NCBI GenBank assembly: GCA_963920575.1
Contig: OY986969.1
Span: forward strand, 6,148,001 to 6,212,000
Direction: 5' to 3'
Origin: Narthecium ossifragum
Taxonomy: Eukaryota; Streptophyta; Magnoliopsida; Dioscoreales; Nartheciaceae
DNA: 64,000 bases
A program made the translations under genes and the position numbers. Each line of letters begins with the position of its first letter. The first letter of the stretch is position 1. Under the pieces are notes generated by a model, which was not told the origin of the DNA, made no database searches, and saw only the letters and a list, made by a program, of their open reading frames with translations. Of the stretch, positions 29,176 to 39,130 are shown piece after piece.

Positions 29176-29689
29176 CTGAGGCTATGTTGGCTTTGATTTT
29201 TTCGTACTCTTTGGAAAGTATGGTTTCGTATTGATTTTGTTGCACGGGAGATGAGACACAAGGGAAGTGATGAGGCACAGCCTATGATGATATTTAGCTG
29301 AGGCTATTGTTATTCAATTCAAAGTATTGGAGTCCAGATTGAAGCAAGTGAGGAGAATAAAGCCGAAGACCTTGTAATTTAAAAGTTCAGAAATTTATTG
29401 TATCTTTGTTTTTAAATTTGTAGTTGTAAAATGATACAATTTGGGTTGTTAATGTTGTTATAAAAGTTGTGTATTCCTTAAATTTGTACATGGTCCACAA
29501 CTTATAAAAACAAAAGAAATGCTGTCCAATTTTTTTTACAAAAAAATAACTCAGTTTAAAAATTTAAAACATAGCACTTGGAGTCTCAATTTGCCAACAG
29601 CCAAAATCTTCCAATTTCAATCTATCAATCAAAAAGCATCTTAAACATCAAAAATCACCATAAGTAAAAATTAATCTACGGAATAAGAA

Positions 29690-29975
29690 AAAGACGGCGA
29701 GATCGGATGGTTTCTTCGCGATAAGCTCGTATCTAGCAAATAAGGAAGAGTCGGCGTCGGAGATCGTCAGCCACAGTCGGGGCTAAAATGTGTTCATCAA
29801 AACCCGATGGTGGCTGCATCACTAAGGATTCTGGTCGGCGGCATCGACGTAGTATCCGGTTCGTATTAGCACGTTGGTGGAGGAGGAGATGATGTCGGAT
29901 GGCCTCTTCTTCTAGGGCAAGACGACAATCTTCTTCTTACTCTTCCAAGGCAATGAGTGCCTCTTCATCTAGCTG
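29690..29975 (-). pseudogene. Degraded acidic ORF in the Harbinger-like element
   Basis: The minus strand reads MVRQLDEEALIALEE, a stop, then EEDCRLALEEEAIRHHLLLH and further Arg-rich sequence, ending near 29690. It may be the remnant of the accessory gene that accompanies Harbinger transposases, or of another gene. No family assignment is possible from sequence alone. Confidence 0.3.
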
Positions 29976-30438
29976 CCTTACCATCTGTAAAAAAAAAAAA
30001 GAAAGATATGAGAGGGGAGGGGAAGGGTTGATGCATACACATGAAGTAATGAAGGGTGCTAATTTATAAAGGTTTGGAGCTCATGTGAAAATGACTAAAA
30101 TGCCCTTAAAACTAGCCATTTTATAGCTGTTGAGATGGACGATTTCGTCATTTCAAAAAAATATTGTTGTTGCTACTTAAGTCACCACTTTTCATAAAAA
30201 ATTCCACCATCCTTTCCACTGCAACCAAACAGAATTAATTGATTCCCACCCACTTTCCACCATCATTTCCACTTTAACCAAACAGATGGAAACAGTTTCC
30301 ATCCTGCTTTTCCACCCTCATTCCACAACAACCAAACAGACTTAAAACCCACAATTTTCCATTCCACCAGCTTTCCATTCCTCCAGGTTTCCTCTCCACT
30401 TTCCATTCCACCAGCCCTCTTTGCAACCAAACAAGCCC

Positions 30439-31375
30439 TATTAGCTTGTGAAACTTGTTTGCCATCTCACTATTGCATAAAGCAACAAAAGGAAATTGAT
30501 AGCAAAAAATCTTCGTGATCGTTTAGCTTGTGTGTCTTAAATTTCATTTGTTTTGTAAATTATCTCATTCTTTTTGTATTTGATACGTATTATTCCTCCA
30601 TTTTAATTTGCTTATCGAATTTAACTTGAGTTAGAAAACAATTATTTAAACTCCGTTTGGAAATGCGTTATATTTTTCATGACTATAATCAGGTACGGTA
30701 TATTTGTAAACCGTATAACTACTTAAGTGCCCGGCTAACCTAATTCGCAAAATATCTTTCCATGATGTTCTGAGGACATGTTGAATATCTTTTTAAACTA
30801 AAATTGAGGTTTTTACATTGGTTTAGGAAGGGCAAATACCCCCCCCCCCCCCCTATCATAGATTTAGTCTATTTTTTAAAGAATCTAATATTTTACACAA
30901 ACATGACATTAAAAACTGGGTCCACCGTTTAAAATGTTATCTGTTTAGATATGGCTACACTGACCAATAAAAAACAGAAGGCCGCAGTGATAAAATAAGA
31001 AACAGTACAAGTAGGAAATTTACTATTACTCTATTAGTACTTGGATCTAGTCGATAATTTGCCATCCAAAGCAATCGAAAGTCCAGACAAAACAATGACT
31101 AATAAACGAAACAAAGAGAGAAAGTAAATAAGAAAACATTCCATATTGAACTAGACTTTTGTTCTTCAATATTCCATATCAGTTTACTATTCTAATTTGC
31201 TAAAGAAATAAAAGTTAATTATAATTAATCAGTCTATGTATTTTTGAGTAGGATGGGATCAAAGGAATATTAACCTGGGGACTCCTTTTTTTGCAAAAAA
31301 AAGTGAAGAAGACCGGGGTAATCAGGAAAAAAATTGCTAAAATCTCCTACTTTATTAGTTTGTAGAATAACTCCA
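30439..31375. other. Intergenic sequence between the Harbinger-like element and MVK
   Basis: AT-rich with a C13 run near 30840. No gene, TSD or repeat structure recognised. Confidence 0.5.
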
Positions 31376-31638
31376 TAGCTTTATAGCACGTGAAATGATA
31401 CACTTCATTATTAATAGTCATCAAGGGAGATCCAAGTGAGACACGTATGACATAAGATCTCTCTCTCTCTCGCTGGGTTGGGTACCGGGAGGAAAGAGAT
31501 GGAGGTGGTGGCACGAGTGCCGGGGAAGGTGATTCTAGCGGGGGAGCACGCGGTGGTGCACGGGGCGGCCGCCGTTGCAGCCGCCATCGGCCTCTACACC
31601 CGCGTCTCCTGCCTCCGCCGGCCACTTGGTGGGTACCC

Positions 31639-31678
<40 letters not shown>

Positions 31679-32675
31679 CTTTTTTCTTCCCATTTCTGGT
31701 TTATTTGATCAAAATGACACCTTTGGAGTGGACTGTAAGGTGTTTCTAGAAATAGGTTTTTTAAGTGGCACTTAGCTTGATGGTTTTTGGATTTTGTGGC
31801 ATAGTTGTTGTATTAATGGGTTTGGCGTGCAGTTGGATATCTTTGGCAAATGCAAATGTGGGTTTTTGGAGAGGAAAATGTGAGGATGGAGTGATTCGTG
31901 CCGCTGACTCCATCAGAGTTTGTGTATCGCTTGGTTTTCATAAGATTTTTCACTTAGGTTTTCATATTTGGTTTAGTTCTCTTTTATTTAGATTTTGGCT
32001 CTTATAGGTGAGACTTTCTCGAGTTGTTACTGGAGTGTGATTTCGCCTTTTGACTCTTCTTGGATGCTTCCTCTAATTGCTTATGGATCCGAGTTAGTTG
32101 ATTGGTAAACCACATTGTTTCTCTTTGCTTATACGTTATTATTGGGTATTTTTAATCTATTTTGTGGTTGCAAAAGATCGATTTTTATCATTCACATCAC
32201 TAGAATTACCATATCCATTTTCTTTCTTTTTCCTGCTTTTTCCCCCCAAGTCGTTCTAGATTGTCGCTTATGACCATACGAATGTTTACAAGAAAGTTAG
32301 CCAACGCTACCTAATACCACTAGAATATGCTCTATCCTGGATGCAGTTTACACATGTATGTTAATTACATTAATTTGAGAGAACCGTGATAGTTGTTGGC
32401 CTCTTCTCTAACCATATCTGCTTCATTCCTGCTTCTTTGCTTTTTAGATCTGGAGTAAGACGAAGATTGAACTTTTTCTTGGTTCTAGTCTTGAAAAGTT
32501 TCACTATTAGTTTGGTTAATTCATGTGTTTTGTCATTATGTTATTTCCAATCCTAGAATGTCATGATGATTAAACTGTTGTAGGTAGTAACTAGCCTACC
32601 TCAATAACACTCTGCTATGCTTTCTTCTCTGGCATAATTCTTCTTGTTTTCAGAAGCTCTTGGGAATCCTAGTCA
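31376..32675 (+). pseudogene. MVK tandem unit 1: promoter, exon 1, partial intron 1
   Basis: Exon 1 copy at 31499-31628 reads MEVVARVPGKVILAGEHAVV and ends RRPL at the donor G|GTGGGT. It keeps an open frame but has Val for the second Ala of ARAPGK. A CT microsatellite lies on each side of the exon (31460 and 31643). The intron copy stops at GGGAATCCTAGTCA, where a Helitron-like element begins. Exons 2-5 occur only after unit 4, so this could act only as an alternative first exon. Confidence 0.9.
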
Positions 32676-32867
32676 TCCTTATATAGAGAGATGGTTATAA
32701 ATTAACCTTTCGTTGTCCTATGTGGAGCCGACATGGAGAGGATTATCCTATGTGGAGCCTACGTGGAGGGGGAGTTAGTGGAGGGAGAGGGGGGGTTAGT
32801 GAGGAGTTATTTGGGAAGGTGGGGAGAGAGGGTAGTTGCCCTGTCATGTAGCAGGGGGACTTACTAG
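32676..32867 (+). mobile_element. Helitron-like mini-element, junction 1
   Basis: 192 bp running from TCCTTATATAGAGAGATGG to CTAG, preceded by A and followed by T (A|T target). The 3' end has an imperfect hairpin (CCCTGTCATGTAGCAGGG) about ten bases before CTAG. These are the structural marks of non-autonomous Helitrons. Confidence 0.7.
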
Positions 32868-32947
32868 TAGCTTTATAGCACGCGAAATGATACACTTCAT
32901 TATTAATAGCCATCAAGGGAGATTCAAGTGAGACACGTATGACATAG

Positions 32948-32994
<47 letters not shown>

Positions 32995-33161
32995 GGGTTT
33001 CGGTACCGGGAGGAAGGAGATGGAGGTGGTGGCATGAGCGCCGGGGAAGGTGATTCTGGCGGGGGAGCACGCGGTGGTGCACGGGGCGCCCGCCGTTGCA
33101 GCCGCCATCGGCTTTTACACCCGCGTCTCCTGCCTCCGCCGGCCACTTGGTGGGTACCCAT

Positions 33162-33201
<40 letters not shown>

Positions 33202-34202
33202 CTTTTTTTTTCTTCCCATTTCTGGTTTATTTGATCAAAATGACACCTTTGGAGTGAACTTTAAGGTGTTTCTAAAAATGGGTTTTTTAAGTGGCACTTA
33301 GCTTGATGGTTTTTGGATTTTGTGGCATAGTTGTTGAATTAATGGGTTTGGCGTGCAGTTGGATATCTTTGGCAAATGCAAATGTTGGTTTTTGAAGAGG
33401 AAAATGTGAGGATGGAGTGATTCGTGTTGCTGACTCCATTAGAGCCTGTGTATCCCTTGGTTTTCATGAGATTTTTCACTTAGCTTTTCATATTTGGTTT
33501 AGTTCTCTTTTATTTAGATTTTGGCTCTTATAGGTGAGACTTTCTCGAGTTGTTACTGGAGTGTGATTTCGCCTTTTGACTCTTCTTGGATGCTTCCTCT
33601 AATTGCTTATGGATCCGAGTTAGTTGGTTGGTAAACCACATTGTTTCTCTTTGCTTATACGTTATTACTGGGTATTTTCAATCTATTTTGTGGTTGCAAA
33701 AGATCGATTTTTATCATTCACATCACTAGAATTACCATATCCATTCTCTTTCTTTTTCCTGCTTTTTCCCCCCAAGTCGTTCTAGATTGTCGCTTATGAC
33801 CATACGAATGTTTATAAGAAAGTTAGCCAACACTACCTAATACCACTAGAATATGCTCTATCCTGGATGCAGTTCACACATGTATGTTAATTACATTAAT
33901 TTGAGAGAACCGTGATAGTTGTTGGCCTCTTCTCTAACCATATCTGCTTCATTCCTGCTTCTTTGCTTTTTAGATCTTGGAGTAAGATGAAGATTGAACT
34001 TTTTCTTGGTTCTAGTCTTGAAAAGTTTTACTATTAGTTTGGTTAATTCATGTGTTTTGTCATTATGTTATTTCCAATCCTGGAATGTCATGATGATTAA
34101 ACTGTTGTTGGTAGTAACTAGCCTACCTCAATAACACTCTGCTAGGCTTTCTTCTCTGGCATAATTCTTCTTGTTTTCAGAAGCTCTTGGGAATCCTAGT
34201 CA
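32868..34202 (+). pseudogene. MVK tandem unit 2 (exon 1 with early stop)
   Basis: Exon 1 copy 33020-33149. Codon 6 is TGA (MEVVA, stop) where the others have CGA, so translation from this start fails; the remaining exon still encodes PGKVILAGEHAVVHGAPAVA. Promoter and intron sequence closely match the other units, including a long (CT)n at 32951-32990. Confidence 0.92.
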
Positions 34203-34390
34203 TCCTTATATAGAGAGATGATTATAAATTAACCTTTCGTTGTCCTATGTGGAGCCCACATGGAGAGGATTATCCTATGTGGAGCCTACGTGGAAGGGGA
34301 GTTAGTGGGGGGAGGGGGGGTTAGTGAGGAGTTATTGGGGAAGGTGGGGAGAGGGTAGTTACCCTGCCATGTGGCATGGGGACTTACTAG
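34203..34390 (+). mobile_element. Helitron-like mini-element, junction 2
   Basis: 188-bp copy with the same TCCTTATATAGAGAGATG start and CTTACTAG end. The next unit begins CACGTGAAATG rather than TAGCTTTATAGCACG, an 11-base loss between short AG repeats. Confidence 0.7.
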
Positions 34391-34459
34391 CACGTGAAAT
34401 GATACACTTCATTATTAATAGCCATCAAGGGAGATCCAAGTGAGACACGTATGACATAG

Positions 34460-34499
<40 letters not shown>

Positions 34500-35701
34500 G
34501 GTTTGGGTACCGAGAGGAACGAGATGGAGGTGGTGGCACGAGCGCGGGGGAAGGTTATTTTGGCAGGGGAGCACGTGGTGGTGTACGGGGCGGCCGCCAT
34601 TGCAGCCGCCATCGCCCTCTACACCCGCGTCTCCTGCCTCCGTCGGCCCCTTGGTGGGTACCCATTTGTTTCTCTCTCTGTCTCTCTCTTTTTTCTTTTT
34701 CTTTTTTCTTCCCATTTCTGGTTTATTTGATCAAAATGACACCTTTGGAGTGGACTTTAAGGTGTTTCTAAAAATGGGTTTTTTAAGTGGCACTTAGCTT
34801 GATGGTTTTTGGATTTTGTGGCATAGTTGTTGTATTAATGGGTTTTGCGTGGTGTTGGATATCTTTGGCAAATGCAAATATGGGTTTTTGGAGAGGAAAA
34901 TGTGAGGATGGAGTGATTCGTGCTGCTAACTCCATCAGAGGCTGTGTATCGCTTGGTTTTCATGAAATTTTTCACTTAGTTTTTCATATTTGGTTTAGTT
35001 CTCTTTTATTTAGATTTTGGCTCGTATAGGTGAGACTTTCTAGAGTTGTTACTGGAGTGTGATTTCGCCTTTTGACTCTTATTGGATGCTTCCTCTAATT
35101 GCTTATGGATCCGAGTAAGTTGGTTGGTAAACCACATTGTTTCTCTTTGCTTATACGTTATTACTGGGTATTTTTAATCTATTTTGTGGTTACAAAAGAT
35201 CGATTTTTATCATTCACATCACTAGAATTACCATATCCATTCTCTTTCTTTTTCCTGCTTTTTCCCCCCAAGTCGTTCTAGATTGTCGCTTATGACCATA
35301 CGAATGTTTACAAGGAAGTTAGCCAACGCTACCTAATACCACTAGAATATGCTCTATCCTGGATGCAGTTTACACATGTATGTTAATTACATTAATTTGA
35401 GAGAACCGTGATAGTTGTTGGCCTCTTCTCTAAGCATATCTGCTTCATTCCTGCTTCTTTGCTTTTTAGATCTTGGAGTAAGATGAAGATTGAACTTTTT
35501 CTTGGTTCTAGTTTTGAAGAGTTTCACTATTAGTTTGGTTAATTCATGTGTTTTGTCATTATGTTATTTCCAATCCTTGAATGTCATGATGATTAAACTG
35601 CTGTGGGTAGTAACTAGCCTACCTTAATAACACTCTGCTAGGCTTTCTTCTCTGGCATAATTCTTCTTGTTTTCAGAAGCTCTTGGGAATCCTAGTCATC
35701 A
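34391..35701 (+). pseudogene. MVK tandem unit 3 (exon 1 with motif changes)
   Basis: Exon 1 copy 34524-34653 is open but reads ARARGKVILAGEHVVVYGAA: Pro of the PGK motif is Arg and His of VVHG is Tyr. A mevalonate kinase starting here would be expected to be impaired. The copy of intron 1 ends at the Helitron-like element at 35702. Confidence 0.9.
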
Positions 35702-37549
35702 TCCTTATATAGCATGATGGTTATAAGTTAATGACGCGCCCAAATCACTCGTCGTGAAAGTGACTAGGGCGTCGAGATTATAATTTATACCGAATCCTAA
35801 CTAACTACTACGTAGTTAGCGAGAGTCTGGGTCGATCCACAGGGAAATGAGAATTGACTAACGTACTCGATAGATAACTCCCAACAACTAGCTAAAATAA
35901 TTTGGGTTTTGGATTAATGACGATTAAAGTAATTAATTAAGTATAGAGAGATAAAACTAATATAGAGAGGCCTTGGGATTTCCATTTCATTGTAGGTTCT
36001 AGTGTAGCCTCCTAAGGAATTGAGGTGTGTAATCCAATTGGGACGATCGAAATCTAGAAGTCGACAAGCGGGTGATTAGCCTCACTTATCGCTCAACGGA
36101 AGTTGGGTTAGAATCATCCGTCGGAAAGAATTACATTCACAAAGTCGACGAATGAGTGATTAGCTTCTATCGTCGCTAACGAACCTTCGATTAAGAACGA
36201 TTCGTCGCAGGGTAAAGGTATTGTATGGAATCGGGCATTGGATTGAGATGGTTCTAGCACCTCGAATCCAATGCAAGAGAAAGATAGAATGGATCCTCTA
36301 ATTAGAGAGATAGGGATGGTTCTAGCATTCCTAATCTCTAATCTAGGGCTATTCATCCTCCCAATGTAATTGGATGTGTTTCTAGCACATCCAACTCATT
36401 GGGGCATAACAACAAACACCCATCATACACAAGTTCTAGCTCATACCAAAAAGGGCATTCATCCATTCAACATATAAGATCCATGTACAAAGATAAAGAA
36501 ATCATGCTCAAATCCATACAATAGATCATTCCCAAAGATTACACATCAAAAACCCTAAGAAAACTACAAAAGAATCCTACAACTACATGGAAATCCCAAG
36601 AGAAAGGAAGTTAGCTACTCATCTTGGATGGATCCATGGATGGAGGTTGATGAAGCTCTCCTCCCATGGATTTTCTCCAAGAAGTCCTCCTCTCAATTGG
36701 GTAAGAAAACTAGAAAGGCTGGAGAAAGGACTAAGAGAAGATCCCTAAAATCCCCCATAAGAGGTCTATTTATAGTAAACAAGCCTCCCCCACTCGGATT
36801 AGATCTGGACCATTGATTTTGCTCGACTGGCACAAAAGGATCCATCCTTGTAAGGTAGAGGATCGATCTTCCTCTTCCGTGTGATCGCTGGTCCCGTGAA
36901 GGATCGATCCTCCTATAGGAAAGGATCGATCTTTGTTCTTGAGTTCTGGCTGCGTCCCGATGAAGATCGATCCTATAGTGGATGGAGATCGATCCTAGAG
37001 AATGTTGCGTTCTGTCACTGAAAAATGCGTATAAGGGATCGATCCTTCCCATAGTGAAGATCGATCCTTCAGAACTTGCGCTTTGTCACTGAAAAATGCG
37101 CATAAGGGATCGATCTTCTCTTTATGGAGGATCGATCCTTGTTGTCCCGACTGGATTTCTCTTAATGTACTTCAAAGGATCGATCCTTCTTCAATAAAGG
37201 ATCGATCTTCTTCATAAAAACTGGCCCGAATGACTTCGTTTAAGCTCGAAACTTTATCCAATCCTCATTGAGGGCTCTTGTACCTGTCATAGGGTAATAA
37301 TCGTCAGTAAGGCCTTGCTCGGAGACTAACAAGGCCAAGTTGAAAGGGTGATTTATGCACTTTTCACGTCTTATCAGTTAACATTTTATTGTCCTACTGG
37401 CATCCTATGTGACAGGGTTTATCCTATGTGGCTGCTGATGTGGAGGGGGTAATAGTGGGGGAGGGGGGAGTTAGGGGGGTTAGTGGGGAGTTATGAGGGA
37501 GGTAAGGGAGATGGTGGTTACCCTGCCATGTGGCAGGGGATAAGACTAG
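35702..37549 (+). mobile_element. Helitron-like mini-element, junction 3, first copy (split by LTR)
   Basis: It starts TCCTTATATAGCATGATGG, is interrupted at 35731/37377 by an LTR insertion, and ends with a perfect hairpin (CCCTGCC..GGCAGGG) and GACTAG at 37549. It is more diverged than the other copies. Confidence 0.65.
35732..37376 (-). mobile_element. LTR insertion (TGATAAGACTTG family), reverse orientation
   Basis: 1645 bp, with TSD GTTAA at 35727-35731 and 37377-37381. Its reverse complement starts TGATAAGACGTGAAAAGTGC, matching the element at 7576. On the minus strand, ten or more GATCGATC palindromes (37210 to 36840) lie just upstream of a TATA-like CTATAAATAG (36766-36775). No protein recognised. 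Confidence 0.85.
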
Positions 37550-37741
37550 TCCTTATATATAGAGATGGTTATAAATTAACCTTTCGTTGTCTTATGTGGA
37601 GCCCACATGGAGAGGATTATCCTATGTGGTGCCTACGTGGAAGGGGAGTTAGTGGGGGGAGAGGGGGGTTAGTGAGGAGTTATTGGGGGAAGGTGGGGAG
37701 AGAGGGTAGTTACCCTGCCATGTAGCAGGGGAACTTACTAG
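37550..37741 (+). mobile_element. Helitron-like mini-element, junction 3, second copy
   Basis: 192-bp copy starting TCCTTATATATAGAGATGG directly after the CTAG of the preceding copy, a head-to-tail tandem, and ending CTTACTAG at 37741. It is followed by TAGCTTTATAGCACG of MVK unit 4. Confidence 0.7.
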
Positions 37742-37862
37742 TAGCTTTATAGCACGCGAAATGATACACTTCATTATTAATAGCCATCAAGGGAGATCCA
37801 AGTGAGACACGTATGACATAGGAACTCTCTCTTTCTCTCTCGCTGGGTTTGGGTACCGGGAG
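37742..37862 (+). promoter_or_regulatory. MVK unit 4 promoter fragment, cut off by an LTR
   Basis: It matches the sequence just upstream of exon 1 in units 1-3 (TAGCTTTATAGCACGCGAAA, CT tract, GGGTACCGGGAG). It ends where the LTR begins at 37863, 1.27 kb before the coding start at 39131. Confidence 0.85.
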
Positions 37863-39122
37863 TGTGAGGACCTGTACCTCCAACCCGGTCCGATCGTGTC
37901 GGTTCAGGGTCTGGTTCGGTTGATTCGGCTCGGTCGAGCTTGCTTCGCGATCTCCGTTGATCGTTGCGGCTCTGGGTTAATTTGGTAAATTACCCTTGGC
38001 TGGTTGGTTTCACACACGCCTTGCACACCCACGGCCTTGTAATGATGTATATGCTTGATTAGACTCTTAGGAATACTCTAGATTGAAGGATCTGAGTTCG
38101 ATCACGAGGATCGAGATTTCAGCATCTAGGATCAGATCTGGCTCATGAGACGCCCCTGATTTAATTTTAAGTCAGTTGTATATAAACCCCCTTTAAACCT
38201 TTTTCTTCTCCCGTTGGCTCGTGTTAGAGAGGGGAGAGGGAGCCTTTACCAGAGCTGCGAGAGAGAGAGAGAGCTGCGGCGCTGTCGGGGGAGGAAGAGG
38301 ACAGATCCGCGACCGGAGGAGAGGTCGACGACGGCGGCTGGGTCTCCTTCTTTAGCGACGACGAGCCTGGTGACTGGACGTGGCGGCGGCGCCCGCGACG
38401 AGAGGGAGACGGGGAGGTCGACGACGGCGACTAGGACGGAGGCTGCGGCTGGATGAGAGAAGGAAAGGTAGGAAACTCTACCCTAATCTCAGATTAGGCC
38501 CTAGGAATGGGTTTTGATGCTTGTGTCTTGGATTTGGTTGTTGATTGGTGGATCTCGTGGCTCCGATGATTGATGAATGCTCTGTTTTCCTTTTTCTCTC
38601 CTTGCTGCCATGGATCCCGATGCCAGGCCATGCTTTGTTCTTCTCCCCTGTTTTGGAATTCGATGAATGCCATGCTTTGTTCTTCTCCCCGGTTTTGGAT
38701 TTCGATGTCGTAGCTTGGGATGTCTGCATTGGCTCTGTTTTCGTGGCTTGTTGCTGTTCGTGGCTGGTGGTCTTCTCTCCCTTCCTGCCTTGGTGTATCA
38801 CCATGCTTTGTTATTATCAATTGTATCTATACGATGCCATGTTTTCTTCTTTCCCTCTTGCTGCTATGGTTTGAATCTTGGGCTTTGTTGGATTTCTTCC
38901 TCTGTTTCTCGTCCCCTGTCTTGATCTGCCAGTTGATTGAGATCCCTCCAAACCCTCTCCCGATTTCTCTCTGCCCCCCCCTGGTGTTAGCTTGGCCTGG
39001 CTGGTTTGTAGTTGGGCAACCGATGCTTGCTGACCTTTCTTGCTTTTGGAGCTGGTTAGCTCGGGGTAAGCACGTGAGGTACTTGTTGAATTGCTTCCTT
39101 GACGGGTGTTGTGCATTATTGT
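37863..39122 (+). mobile_element. LTR between MVK promoter and exon 1 (3' end missing)
   Basis: It starts TGTGAGGACCTGTACCTCC, the subfamily of the LTRs at 20043 and 49695. A TATA box (TGTATATAAACCCC, TATAAA at 38181) follows a GATC-rich stretch. A candidate donor AAAG|GTAGGAAAC lies near 38465. The expected ..CA terminus and the GAAGG part of the host leader are missing, and sequence passes from TTGTCTTAG straight into GAGATGGAGG of MVK. It is positioned to provide the promoter and leader of the intact MVK gene. Confidence 0.75.
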
Positions 39123-39130
39123 CTTAGGAG

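Larger units (their letters stand above)
17972..30438 (+). mobile_element. PIF/Harbinger-like DNA transposon, 12.5 kb with nested elements
   Basis: The left end GGGGGTGTTTGGTTGCAGTG mirrors the right end (reverse complement GGGCTTGTTTGGTTGCAAAG), and subterminal GGTGGAATGGAAA motifs recur on both sides, with several AACCAAACAG repeats in 30210-30440. A TTA precedes the left end; TATTAG follows the right end, so the 3-bp TSD is not clean. The transposase at 27462-28200 identifies the superfamily. The left part (18241-25620) is an 85-bp tandem array split by a 6.8 kb LTR element. Confidence 0.7.

Noticed and set aside
17969..30441. Perfect 3-bp TSD for the Harbinger-like element
   Set aside because: The left flank is TTA but the right reads TATTA, so the end or TSD is shifted by about two bases; reported as unclear rather than claimed.
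31347..31640. Minus-strand ORFs opposite each MVK exon 1 copy (Arg/Pro-rich, then RERERERE)
   Set aside because: Antisense of a GC-rich exon and CT microsatellites; repeated in every copy only because the DNA is duplicated.
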